Origin: Miscanthus floridulus
Lineage: Eukaryota > Streptophyta > Magnoliopsida > Poales > Poaceae
Direction of reading: 5' to 3'
Assembly: GCF_019320115.1 (NCBI RefSeq)
Contig: NC_089584.1
Span: 78,063,260 to 78,127,259, forward strand
DNA: 64,000 nucleotides
Shown: one piece after another, positions 47,534 through 59,620 of the stretch
Layout: each line of letters starts with the position of its first letter
How positions within the stretch are numbered: position 1 is the first letter of the stretch
The notes under the pieces: generated by a model
The model's database searches: none
The model's input: only the letters and a program-made list of their open reading frames with translations
Told to the model about the DNA's origin: nothing
Translations under genes and position numbers: made by a program

Positions 47534-50500
47534 CTAATCAAAGACCTTGTTCACCACATCCTGAGTAGACATGATGTCCACAATGGCCTCAGCCACGATG
47601 ACAAACTCTTCGAGCAGATCCTCATGCTCCTTAGGGCCGTCGCCCATCAAGAAACTAGTCTCCATGGTGTGGAGCTTGTACCCGGTCTGGAGTTGCACCA
47701 TGGTCAGCACCACTGATGCGCCATGACGAACGTCGTGGAGGGCGATCTCCTAAACGTGGGCCAGAATGTCATGGAGGCGAGCGTTGATGAGGGGGGCCCT
47801 AGCGCTAACGGCATTCGTGGCCACATTCACTTCTAGTTGGAGGGACTCCGACTGCACTGTTAGGGCTGATGATCATAGAAAACAGAAGAACTATCAAGAT
47901 AAAGACAGTGGAAATTAGAATAGAGGCATTCCTGAAGTTCATCTTACCCACCACCATGGCGTTAGACTTGGCTAGCTACGCTCGAACGGCACAGGCCTCC
48001 TCCTCGGCCGCATGAAGGGTAGCTTGAGAGACCCCTAGGCGGATCTCGAGCAGGCCATTTTCCTAAGTCCCCTTGGAATAGCGGTTCTGAGCTGCCCTGC
48101 ACTCTCAGAGAAAACATTGGGCGTCGTTGCTGTTGTAGGAGTCGGAAGAATCCAACGATGAGGCCGGCGCATAAGATGTATCATCAGAGAGCTCATCGGC
48201 CCTAGGGAGAGGACAAAGACTATCATTCAAAACAAATCTATAGACAAATCAAAATAGTTCATCATCACCAACAGAAGATATCAATCTCACCTCATGCGTC
48301 ATAGGCGCTGGTTCACCGGCATGGCTTCCTCTAGAATCTCCTCCACCGCATGTTTACCGTGGTTGTCCTCACTGACAATAGGGTTTGTTTGGGTCTACGA
48401 GAAGAGGGGAGAAAGCCGCTACAGAGTCTATGAGGGTGGAGAGGTGCAAAGGAACAGGAGCAGTTGCAAGTGTAGATGTGTTTAAGGTCAGAGCCCTCGG
48501 CTAGTATTTGAAGGCACGGAGCGAGGAGGTGGACGCTTCGGGATGTGCAAAAGGCAACCGCAATTAATAGAAGGTGAAGCGCCACCTCACTAATACCGAA
48601 GAGAATATGGTGTCGGGTGGCTAAGGATAGAAGATCGAGGGGTTCTCTTAATAATAAGGGCCGTGTTTTTAGACTTAATTGGATTAAGGTTGGAAGTCTG
48701 GAATTGGCTATTTTCAAATCGACTCTTTAGCCAAAAGCAAGAAGTACAATTAGGCGACAAAAAGTATGGTTACCATTAATTCTACACAAGATATATGATA
48801 CACGAATTACAAGTCTAGAACATCCTGGATTGCTTTCAACACTTCTAGACAGATAGCATTCACTTATGTGATTTGTTGCTTATCTTCTTTGGCTGATCCA
48901 AGAATGCTCTCAAAGCTACTTTTGATGGCTCTACCTTCTCTAACTTTGGCCAGCAGTTCCTGTTTCTTTTGTTGAATGGCATCGGGTATTTGAGCTAGGG
49001 TGGACTTATAACGACCAATGGCAGCCTTCATGTTTTCCAGCTCCTTCTCAAGTTATGCACGCCTGACCTATAGTTGAGACGACTCTAGGTCGATGCTGAG
49101 GGAGGAATTCTTCAAATGATCAATCAACTGTGTCAGCTCTTTGGCCTCTTGCCTGCTGGAGTTCCCCTTGGCCAATAAAGTTTCACTATCAAACAAATTC
49201 CTGTGAGCCTATTTCACCTTCAGGACCTGATCTTCAAAAATAGATAAAGAAGACAAGACTCTAGAGAGAGCTGGGGATGGATTTCCCTTAATGGCTAAGA
49301 AGACTCTATGTATTGAATCAGTGTCTTGGACCAAATTGGCTATATTCTTCTCAAACATTGGCAAAACATCTTTTAGCTGATTTCTAGTCTCTTCTGACAA
49401 AACTTCCTTGGAGGAGGTGGCTGATGATCTGATTTCATCCTCATCAAGATACTCATCAAGATTGAAAGAATACCTAAGGGCTAGAAGATTGAGTGTCTGT
49501 GTATAAGAAAAATCTTGATTAGAAGGTTTGAATCAGTTTTTAGCAAGATGGATGGTGAAAAAGATATAGTACTTTCTCTGTAATAGCCTCTGTCTGAAGA
49601 GGAGGAACAGCTGATGATACACCAATAATATCTGGTTGAATTAGCTCTAAGCTCTCAACATTGACATCTGCAAACATCAGGGAAGATTCTTAGCTCATGT
49701 TTTTGTAGAAAAAATAAATTGAACATATAACTTCCTTAACATCAGTTGTATGCCGAACTAGGGAATCAACAATCTGAGTGTCGACAGAAAAAGGAGCACC
49801 CTCAACGCTGATAGGATCATTAAGTGGACTGTTGGACTCCTGCTCTTGCATAGGTGTTTCCTCAGGAAGTATCTGGCATGGTAAGAAGTCAGATGAAGGA
49901 TGAAAAAACTAAGTAAATCAAGAAGTTAAAGAAAATACTCTGACGAGCGTCAAGGATAAAACTCATAATTTTTGCTATTGTGGAAGCTTCGGTTATTTCA
50001 ACCGAAATTGGCTCCTTTTGAGGATTAGCCAATAGGGGTTCAGCTGGTACTGAATCAAACGCTTGGGATAGCAGTGCCGCACCTAGAGCAGATTGGGACG
50101 CAATATTCGATAACTGTGAAGGAATGAGATTAGAAGTTGAATATCAGTTCAAGAAGAATATGGATTGTTTACCTGAGCAGCTGATGGTCTCATCCTACGG
50201 AGTCTTTTTATATGTTACAATGGTAGGGGCAGCATGAGTTTTCATCAATTTCTTCAATGAAGGTGTGGTTGATCCTATTCTTGAAACTAGGCATGGTGGC
50301 TAATAATGTATAGGATGCCCTTTCCTATCCAAGCTTGGAGGATTGAATTCAGTATCCTAAAAGGGTCGATTATAACAGTTTATAGAGGAATCCATCGAGT
50401 AATTTCTCTAAAAAGGGGATGAAAAGTTACCTCATTGTTAGAAGCGAATTCCCCATCTAGAGCTATGCACAAAGGGTGGACTAACCCATAGAAAAGATGG

Positions 50501-52032
50501 GAGCACCATTCTTGCCACCAGGAGTAAAAAAGAGTGGAAGAGAAGATAACCCTGATCCAGTCATGCAAGAAAGGAAAGGAAGATCTAATTCTAATTGAAA
50601 GACTCTGGAAGCTTCCATTACCTCACTGATATCTTCTCTTGGCTTCAATATTTTTTTGAAGAACAAGTAAGGGGGAAGTTGACCAAAACCAAACTGACGA
50701 GCTATGAAGGACGGATGATAGAACTCATAAGTTGGAAGGTTGCCTAGAAGGAAGGAGCCTGTAGCCATTTTGCCATGACCATGGTGAAATTCGGCTGGAA
50801 GGACGCAGGGCTTGATGAAGGAAATAAAGATTGCAGTCGTTGTCTCGTCCGAACAGGCTGATTCAAATTGCAATTTCAATGGGAAGATCAGCTCATTGTT
50901 CTCATCCTCATTGTATGGTAGCCAAGTCAGGATGCCTGCATCAAACTCTCTGTAAAACTTTTTGAAGAGATGACCAATATCAATATCAATTGTTATGGCT
51001 GATGCAGCCTCACCATAGCTCATGCATTGATGGGTTCTTCCTTCTTTGCCTTTATATTTCTCATCAAAGTTGGAAGAAGGGAAACTCAGGCTTCTAAGAT
51101 TAGGCCTTACAATCTTGTGCATATACAGGTTGAGCCACAGTTGTATCAACCACTAAGGGCCACTGATAGTATGCACTGGTTCCTTCTTTAGTGATTGGGC
51201 AGCTACCTGGTGCATCAGATGGTAAGCAGCTCCTAATAGATACTTCCCAAAGGGGATATCCTTACCCACTGCTAGATGCTCTGCCATAAGTTTGTGATTG
51301 TAAGTTGGACCACAAGAGGGCCCACAAAAGATGAATCTTTCTAGCCACATATTCAGAAAGGCCACATGTTCTTTCTCACTAACAGCTGATTCATCTTCGA
51401 TATGGTTCAGAATGTAGCTTGCCCATCCTATGCAGTCTGATATCTTGGCTAATTTCCTAGAACCAGCACTCAAGTACTCATAAGACTGCATTAATCTAGT
51501 AATTCTAAGGCCGGTCAACATGAAAACATCGGCTAGAGTGATGGTCATTGGACCATGACCAAAAACAAAAGCGTTCAGAGCATTAGACCAGAAATAAGAT
51601 GTGAAAATTAAGAGTGAATCATTTCTCTCCATCCCGGACAGCGAGAGTGTCAAACATTAACTCAAATCATGAACCTCCCAATCTTCGCCCTTTTTCTCGG
51701 ATACCCTACCAAACCAATCTCTCCATCCCTTAGGCATTTTAGGCCAGTTTTTGAAGGGGGTTTTGATATTCTAGGTGGATAAATCTACTATAGATTGTTT
51801 GAAGGGGATTTGGTTGGTTTCTTGACGAACGAAATTAGATGGGTCAGGATCACCCATGGGGCTAAGAAAATAGACATTGGAAGCAACAGCTGATGAAATC
51901 AGGATTTCATTCCTCATTTCCTAGAAATCAAATGAAATAAATTTGAGAAGAGAAGGAATATAGGATAACGACCGATGCTTGGAGAAAGGAAACTTGGAAG
52001 CATACCTCAGGAATGTGGTCGTTGGTCACCAT
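47534..52032 (-). pseudogene. Antisense PMD gene in X, copy 2 (better preserved)
   Basis: Same gene as at 20039-24507, with fewer lesions. The PMD core is read in two long frames, 51153-51653 (166 codons) and 50481-51149 (222 codons). They are separated by a single TAG (51150-51152) where copy 1 has TGG. Here VAAQSLKKEPVHTISGP and IQLWLNLYMHKIVRP are open, whereas copy 1 has stops in both. The exon 1 donor is conserved in position, and the reading frame can extend upstream of the ATG at 52032. The coiled-coil-like tail (for example 49209-49400, KDVLPMFEKNIANLVQDTD) is present. Lesions differ between the copies, so the parent gene at duplication was more intact than either. No evidence of expression can be given. 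Confidence 0.7.
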
Positions 52033-52340
52033 TGAAGCCAGAGTAGATTTGAGTCTAATGAAGATCGCTTGAATAACAGCTTGATAGAACCGAGGATTTG
52101 CTAGGGTTTGAGGCCTTGGCGATGACAACGTCGGATGTTAAGATTGGCTCAAGGGAGGTTGGAAAAGCATACATGTCGAGTGAGTTGGAAGAGATGCTAT
52201 TAGGATATTATATAAAACTCAGGCCAGGAAGTCAGGAGTCATATGTGTATCTCAGGATAGAATGGTTGCGGCGTGGTAAACGGATAAATAGGAATTTTGG
52301 AATAAAATCACTTTTATCCCAAAATTGGGGGGGGGGCATG

Positions 52341-53082
52341 TGTTTACACCAAAATTTGAGAGAAGGATGCGGGAACTCAAAGGCTTCCAAGATTGTATCA
52401 ATCAAGGAATCGATTGCATAAGGATCGATGTCAGCTGATTCAGACGCGACACTGGAATCAGCTCTCTTGAATGACGTCGGTAGATAACGACGATGAGCTA
52501 CGGTTGGCGTCAGAGAACTACATATCGGGCTCTACAAAAAGGGAAAGATTAGGGTCCAAGTTATCTTAAGATAGGAATGTTTTCTTCTATACCAAAGATT
52601 GTAATGAGTCATACATGAGTAGGATTCATGCTTAGGCTCTGGGTATAAATATTGGACCCCGGCTATTATAAAGGACACACAATCAATCAAATACAAGTTA
52701 TTTACTTTATTCGGCTCTGGCCACCCCTTAGGAGTAGGAGTAGAGTAGATATCAGCGAGTTCTTCAGCGAGCAGGGTTGCATCGGTCCGGCCAACCTCTG
52801 GCTTGTCTGTAAGTACCGTCATGGCTTATACTTCTGTTTGTATGGCTGCATCGATCCGGTCGACCTCCACTGCGACTCTGGTATAAGCTAGTTATCGACT
52901 ATTATCTAGTTCAAGTATGGTTGCATCGATCTGGTCGACCTCCACTGCTCGAACTAGATTAAGGTCAAGTTATCGGCTCTATCTAAGGGTGGTGTCCTTT
53001 GGGTAGATTCATTAAGTTACCGATCTTGCTGATGTTTTTATTGTTATTAGTTTACGGCAACATCAATTCACCCAGTCGAGAT
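52341..53082 (+). repeat. X 3' LTR, copy 2, first part
   Basis: 742 bp, TGTTTACACC to the target duplication GAGAT (53078-53082). It continues at 55052 after the solo LTR. Confidence 0.9.
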
Positions 53083-55046
53083 TGAAAGGTCCTAATATTG
53101 CTAGAGGGAGGGTGAATAGCCTATTTAAAAATCTACAAACCAACTAGAACAATTTGATTAGTATAACAAATAGCGAAATGCAAACTTGCTCTAGCTCTAC
53201 AAGGGTTACAAGCCACCTATCCAATAATTCTAGTTGCTATGATCACTAAACACATAATTTGCTATGTCACTACTCACTAAGAGCTCTCACACTTGCTACA
53301 CTAAAGAGCTCCACTAGATGAACTTAAACTACAAAGCAAGCTCTCAATTCGAGCTACACTAAAGAGCTTGCTACAACTAGTTTGCAAGTATATAAATGAG
53401 TGAGTAGGGTGATTATACCGCCATGTAGAGGAGTGAGCCAATCACAAGATGAATACTAAATCAATCACCGAGAGAATACCCAAGGGCAAGAGACAACCAA
53501 TTTTTCTCCTGAGGTTCACGTGCTTGCCGGCACGCAAGTCCCCGTTGTGTCGACCAACACTTGGCGGTTTGACAGCTAAGAGGTGTTTCACAAACCTCGT
53601 CCACACAATTGGACACTGCAAGAACCTACCCACAAGTGAGGTAACTCAATGACATGAGCAATCCACTAGAGTTACCTTTCGGTGCACTGTTGGGGAAGGC
53701 ACAAGACCCCTCACAATCACCACGATCGGGGCCGGAGACAATCACCAACCTCCGCTCGATGATCCTCGCTGCTTCAAGCCATCTAGGTGGTAGCAACCAC
53801 CAAGAGAAACAAGTGAATCACACAGCAAAACACGAATACCAAGTGCCTCTAGATGCAATCACTCAAGCAATACACTTGGATTCTCTCACAATCTCACAAA
53901 GATGATGAATCAATGATGGAGATGAGTGGGAGGGCTTTGGCTAAGCTCACAAGGTTGCTATATCAATGCAAATAACCAAGAGAGTGAGCTTGAGCTAGCC
54001 ATGGGGCTTGAATAGAAGCCCCCATGAAATAGAGCCATTGGCTCCTCAGTCCACTGAAAAGTGGGATGACCGGACACGCAGGTCAGATCGACCGAATGCT
54101 GGACCCCAGCATCTGGTCACACGATGTGGGCCACGTGTCCCCTGCTTTAAACGCTGATTGCCCGATCTCAATGGTCATTAGTACATTTAAGTTGTGACCG
54201 GACGCGCTACTTTGAAGTGACCAAACGTAGGACCTCAATGTCTGATCATTTCCAGTAAGCATCCAGAAGCGAAAAATCACGATTGAACTCACCCAGCGTC
54301 CGGTCACTCAATGTCTCTCCTATGCACCACATATGTCATCATACGTCATACTGACCGGACTTAGGCCCTGAGCGTCCAGTCAATTCTTGCGCCAGCGTCT
54401 AGTCAAGAGACCGAGGGCGGACTTCACTACGCCACTGATCGGACGTAGGACCCTAGCGTCCGATCCCTATGCCACTAGCATACGGTCACTCTGTGAACCC
54501 CTATCTTTTCTGTATAGGGCGCCGGTGGCACCGTCGGACTGTTCGCACTCTACGGGCGAACACTCCACCGATGAAGTTTCTAACCCTTGCTCGAATGTGC
54601 CAACCACCAAGTGTATCACCTTATGCACATGTGTTAGCATATTTTTACAAATGTTTTCAAGGGTGTTAGCACTCCACTAGATCCTAAATGCATATGCAAT
54701 GAGTTAGAGCATCTAGTGGCACTTTTGATAACCGCATTTCGATACGAGTTTCACCCCTCTTAATAGTACGGCTATCGATCATAAATGTGATCACACTCGC
54801 TAAGTGTCTTGATCACTGAAACAAAATGGCTCCTACAATTTATACCTTTGCCTTGAGCCATTTGTTTTTCTCTTTCTTCTTTTCAAGTCCAAGCACTTGA
54901 TCATCACCATGGAATCACCATCATCATGTCATGATCTTCATTTGCTTCACCACTTGGAATAGTGCTACCTATTTCATAATTACTTTGATAAACTAGGTTA
55001 GCACTTAGGGTTTTATCAATTAAACAAAACCAAACTAGAGCTATCA
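53083..55046 (-). repeat. Solo LTR of the A family
   Basis: 1964 bp, TGAAAGGTCC to GAGCTATCA, with perfect 5-bp flanks GAGAT (53078-53082 and 55047-55051). It occupies exactly the same site in the X LTR as the A 3' LTR at 25555. No internal Copia DNA is present, so it is the product of recombination between two LTRs of one insertion. Confidence 0.9.
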
Positions 55047-55051
55047 GAGAT

Positions 55052-56228
55052 CGAATTAGATCGGCACCATATCCTTTAGATTCGTCGTTCGCTTGTTACA
55101 ACCCGATATCATCTACCTTGAACGACGGTTTATGTTTCATTGGCTATTTTACTTTGATCTTGATCATGCATAGTACGTGGTTAAGGCATGCATAATCTTG
55201 AAGAGATCTGCTGGCTAGTTGAATCTAGTTTATGGTTCACCATTATGACTGCAACGATCCGGTCGATCCCCACTGATGGCACTATAGATTGGAGGATGCT
55301 AGTTAGTAGATTTGTTCCTAGTTAGGCATGACCTTAGCTATTTGCTATGCCTGCATTGGCTAAATAGCCAATTGCCTGTGCATTAATGCCTATGGTGTGC
55401 GTCTATGATTCTGTTAAGCGTGAATAGATCTATGTGCTTTGAGGGTTTGATTCGTCGTCTTTTTTACGGTTGCATCGATCCGGTCGAACCCCACTATGAG
55501 GGATAGTGGGTTGAGTCTAAGGAGTCCACGGGCTTGTTTATGTGAAATAGTCGATTGTTCACATGATGTAGTCCTTCTCACCTAGATCGACTATTTTAGC
55601 CGATTCATCCTAGCATTCACGTATAGCATGTCTTTTGGAAAGCCTATCAAAGTACGGATGTGTTTGCGAATTCTTCAGTTTTAGTTTGTTATTATCATCA
55701 TAGCTGTATTGATCTGGTCGAACCTCACTATTGGTGGTAACAGATTAGATTCAGAGTGTTTGTAGATCCATTCATATTAGATAGTCGATTCATTTGGGTG
55801 CTATATCTTTTTCTAATTAGATTCATCGACTTAATCTTTTACACTAGCAATATCTATCTAGCTGATGATCTTATTTACATATATGTGTATTGTACCTATC
55901 AATATGAAACTAATTGCTACTCATAAGCTTTATAGTCCATAACAACCAATTTCTGTGTGGATCGGCTATTTAGTCACCTTTCGCGTCAGGCTGCTCCCGA
56001 AGCGGCACACTTGGAACTGTCTGGGCATAGACCGGCATGTTCCACCTTAAATTACTGATAAACTTTCTCTCCTTGTTAATTGCAGGGTCAAATTGACTGG
56101 TACATCTTAGAAGGAGTACGTAGGATCGATCATCCCTACATTGAAGCCAGGTGGATCTCTAGCTCCATTGAGCAGACCCTTCTAGCTTGCTCGTGTGCCT
56201 CGGCATGAGACGAATTATCGTGCCGACA
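55052..56228 (+). repeat. X 3' LTR, second part
   Basis: Aligns with 15040-16216 of the 5' LTR and ends TGCCGACA. It is followed by ATGGC and the right part of Y. Confidence 0.9.
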
Positions 56229-58828
56229 ATGGCATGTACTATCTTAGCAACTAAAGGTATTCTTACTCTTAATACTGATTTACTCTATGTATGATAAAAT
56301 AAGGAGTACTAGCTAGTCTATTTAACAACCTACTCTAGGACTACAAAAATTACAATGAGTACATAATAATATAATAAACCTACTGTAAAAATTTCATGGC
56401 TAAAGCTATCACCATTTTGTCATAAAAATTCCTACAAATATTAAGCTAAATAATACTAAGCTTTCCTAAATGAATTAATGAGTCTATCATTATCATAGAT
56501 AACTATAAACTAACTACACCAACAAATAGATAGCATTTTTGTGAACCTAACAACTTTTGTTTGACTATTTTTGGACATCTATAGGATTTACTATATTTTT
56601 TCAAAGTTCAGCTCAAAACTAAATTGAATAATCCTTTACTAATTCACTAGAAAAAGGAAAACCGAATCCACCCGCGTGGCCCACTGCGCGAGCGGACTGG
56701 CCCACTCTAGCGCCTCGCGCGTGCGCACACTCGACCCACCAGCGCGGCCCACGCGACGCGGCCCAACTGTGCGTCGATGGCCCACGACAGGAATACCCAC
56801 GCGCGCTGGACATTTTGCGAAAACGCCCTCAGCCTACCTGGTAATAGCACGAGCACTAAGCGCACTATTCCTTCAGTCTGCGATTACTCAAAACGGCCCC
56901 TAAAACAACCTGTCTTCACATCGAGCACCGACGGCCCCCACCGGGCACTCAGGACCCTCCTCATCCTATCTAAGGAGCCGATACCTGCCTAGGCATGAAC
57001 GCGAAACACTGGGCGATAAAAGCATGAGCCAGGACATCATAGTAAAGCTAGACCATGGTGGCAAAGCTCTTGTAGCAAAACGTTGCCATTCTGGTTAGCC
57101 ACAATGATGCCAGAGCAATAGGGGTAGCACATGAGCTCAAGGTACTCACCATGGACCCAGATGAGGTGGTGGTTCGACCAGAGGCGGCCTGAGCCAAGCT
57201 AGCCGCGTGCGCACAGACGGTGCGGTGGTGCACCATGGTGTCAAGACTACGTCAGGGGTGGCTAGGAGGTGATAGCAACTTGGTAAGGGTGTGTCAGGTG
57301 ATGAGTAGGTGGAGGCAAAGCGGGTGATGCAACGGATCGAGCGCAAGCATCTCTAGAGAGAGGGCCTTGTCGCCAACGCATGCCGACATGGTCTTATTGA
57401 CCCGACAGGAAGGAAACTCCAAATTGGAGTATGGCACGACAAGAATCACTGCAAGCTAGGGTTGGGTGGCTGGCTGACTACACAACGAAGCAGCGGGCAA
57501 GGTTAATTAGACCAAGGTGACTCCACCAAGCCGAATTAAAGGCGTGGGTCCAGTGACCATGGCGATAGAGGAAACAGGGGAAGGGCCGGCATGGCTTGGC
57601 TCAATGTTGCCATGTAAGGACATGGTAGTCAACTCAGAGTTCAAGCGCACATGTGCTACAGGCCATTGGGGAATCAACCAAACATGCTCAGGGACAGTTG
57701 GCCACAATTTCATAACTAGCAAGCCAACGGCAGCTAGGCCCTTTTCGCTGCAGTGGCTGGCACCGGTCAGGGAAGAGGCAGCAGCGCAGCGTCGCATCGA
57801 GCGTGGATGTGATGGCAAAGGCAGGTGGGGCAAGCCCATGCATGTGTAGCTGTGAAGGGTCAGCAGCAGCAGTGGACGCACGGCAGCAGCAGTCGAAGCA
57901 CAACATGACGGGGGACGCAGCACGACGCGATGGCGAGCAACTGTGGCACCACATGATAGCAGTCCGGACTAGCCAAGTGTGACCACACATGCATGGTACC
58001 GCATAGGTGAGCAACTATGGCACCGCATGATAGCAGTCCAGACTGGCCAAGTGCGACCACACACGCGTGGTCCCGCACAGGCGAGCATGAGGTGGCAGAG
58101 TGGCCCGGCTCACCGGGCCCCAGCGTGCCGCTGAGCGCGGCGTGCGTGTGAGCGTGTGCGTGAATGTGGCAATGGTGGGGTGAAGCCCATGTGGCGGTGC
58201 ACATGGGTGCACGCATGGGTGAGCGGTGATGCCAGCCGAGGCACGGTGACCGCGCCCAGACATTGCAACCCTCCGAAAATGTGTCATGCACGCTTTTTAA
58301 AGTGTCCCAAAAATCCAACTCAATGCTTCAATTGTTAAACCACCTATTCCATACTCAAGAAGGCATGTTAGGCTATCAAAACCCACCATGAAACCCTACC
58401 ACTACTTAATCCAATTTGCCTACAAAAATTGCCAAACTTGGCATTTTCAAACCGCTTCCCGACTTAGGAAATTCGACTAAGTCTCGATCGGATTCACGTC
58501 GAATTCGGTTTCCAAGCTATTCAATACGCTAGCTAGTGAATTTCCTTCGCGACCTCAAGTATTTCATCATCACCTATGAAGCTTATACTACAAACTTTAT
58601 TGAAGTGTTGTATATGCATTCTATAGTATTTTTGTTCAATAAAAATTCATTTAAAACCCTAAGTGATATAACGCGACATTGAATGTATCTTTTGTTTCGT
58701 GTTTCCATTGATCGTTTCAAGTTATGTACATTGCTTTACACCCTATATTACACACATTTACACATAAATATGATGCTCATGCAATGTTTTAGCAAAAAAT
58801 TATACAATGTAACACCGAGGGTGTTACA
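56229..58828 (-). repeat. Y LTR, right part
   Basis: AT-rich first 400 bp, then a GC-rich block (56660-58300) and an AT-rich end. The end is a near-palindrome: TGTAACACC (58808-58816), GAG, GGTGTTACA (58820-58828). Open frames of 60-152 codons on both strands in the GC-rich block have no domain resemblance. Confidence 0.55.
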
Positions 58829-59620
58829 TCCACTCAGTTGCACACTTGATTTCATCATCTTGAGTGAGATTGGAGAGCCTCTAGTGCATTGCTTAGTGTT
58901 CTAGAATCCTGTGGCACTAGTTGGGCGTTTTGGGCTGGTGGAGTTCTTATTACTCTTGGTGTTTGCCGACACCTAGACGGCCTAATGATTGGTGGATCGT
59001 TGAGCGAAGGAAGGTGATTGTCTCTGGCTCCAATCATTGTGATTATGAGGGGTTTTGTGCCTTCCCCGGCGGAGCGCTAAAGGCAACTCTAGTGGATTAC
59101 ACGTGGCTTGTGGATCCTCATCTTGTGTTGGTTGTGTAGCACCCGATTGCGGGTTAGGCGTGTGATGCCTATTAATGCGTGAACCATCAAGTGTGTGAAT
59201 CGCCACAACGGGTACTAGCTTGCCGGCAAGCAAGTGAACCTCGGAGGAAAAATCATTGTGTCTTGATTATCTCCTCGGTAATCATTGATATTCATCGATC
59301 GATCACTTGCCACAGTGGTATATCACTTCTACCCTTCTTCCTCATTACTTTGTAATCACCTTGTGTAGTGCTTGTAGCTTGTGTATCTCTTTAGTTGTAG
59401 TTATCGAGCTAGCTTTGTTCACCTAGGTGTAATTTAGCGACATAGTTGTATGACATACTAGGGATCATAGAAATTAGAATTGGGTAGGTGGCTTGCAACC
59501 CCAAGTGTAGTACTAGCGGAAAATTTGCTTCAACATCTTATTGACTAATCACTTGCTTTAGTGTTGTTGTAGAAATTTTTAATAGGCTATTCACCCCCCT
59601 CTAGCCATTAGAACTTTTTA
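58829..59620 (+). repeat. Z LTR, second part
   Basis: Reverse-complement counterpart of the first part of the A LTR: it contains TGCCGACACCTAGACGG, the AGCTTGCCGGCAAGCAAGTG block near 59217, and the terminal GCTATTCACCCCCCTCTAGC segment. It confirms that Z is sense-oriented. Confidence 0.75.

Larger units (their letters stand above)
46793..53082 (+). mobile_element. X copy 2 (partial tandem duplicate of 19302-25554)
   Basis: Begins inside the protease at CTCCTTGGTCATGATTGG and runs collinearly to the A-family LTR insertion site in the 3' LTR. It is about 94% identical to copy 1 on a 285-bp hand count. It contains the end of protease, the antisense PMD gene, PPT and first 742 bp of the 3' LTR. 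Upstream parts of X (5' LTR, gag) are not repeated. Confidence 0.85.
14297..56228 (+). mobile_element. Tat-like Ty3/gypsy retrotransposon X with internal duplication
   Basis: Plus-oriented. 5' LTR 14297-16216 (1920 bp); internal DNA 16217-24812; 3' LTR 24813-25554 in copy 1. The complete 3' LTR of copy 2 is 52341-53082 plus 55052-56228 (1919 bp). LTR ends are TGTTTACACC and GCCGACA. The outer flanks ATGGG (14292-14296) and ATGGC (56229-56233) differ at one base, as expected of an old target duplication, and mark the whole 42 kb as descending from one ~12.4-kb insertion. Gag zinc-motif order and the VDGGASVNLMP protease are characteristic of grass Tat elements. RT, RNase H and integrase are missing in both copies, so X was non-autonomous before duplication. 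Confidence 0.8.
12682..58828 (-). mobile_element. Tekay/Del-like LTR (Y), probably solo, split by X
   Basis: Two parts, 12682-14296 and 56229-58828, total about 4.2 kb and read as one LTR. The left end is TGGCAAAACC and the right end GGTGTTACA, i.e. TGTAACACC...TTTTGCCA on the minus strand. It contains the AAACCCTGAGTACACAATG and CCCGACTCCAAGGGATATG segments (about 13047 and 13098) that I recognise from large grass gypsy LTRs. No second Y LTR, PBS or internal DNA is visible, so a solo LTR is the simplest reading. The neighbouring 5-mers (CATAG, TCCAC) do not form a clear target duplication, so the left boundary is uncertain by a few bases. The many GC-rich open frames at 56.6-58.3 kb are LTR sequence. 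Confidence 0.5.
11170..59620 (+). mobile_element. 5'-truncated Copia element Z (SIRE-like), split by Y
   Basis: From about 11170 the sequence parallels, in reverse complement, the 3' non-coding region and LTR of element A (compare about 36090 downward). Z has the PPT-like purine tract and an LTR starting TGAAAGCC at 11569, broken at about 12680 and resuming at 58829. It ends at 59620 with AACTTTTTA, where a TTTCA-type end is expected, so the CA terminus has mutated. Only the 3' end of the element exists; its gag, pol and 5' LTR are absent. GGGGC follows the right end; no convincing partner was found at the left. Confidence 0.65.

Noticed and set aside
53083..55046. Possible signature of mosaic ancestry in the solo LTR (A-like left end, other LTR-like right end)
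   Set aside because: The ends suggested a mosaic, but a read-through of the whole LTR showed variants shared with either LTR scattered throughout, plus many private ones. By eye the three LTRs look star-like; a computed alignment is needed.
57507..58318. Several 90-152-codon frames around 57.5-58.3 kb
   Set aside because: GC-rich LTR interior of Y gives open frames on both strands; no family features, and the composition explains their length.
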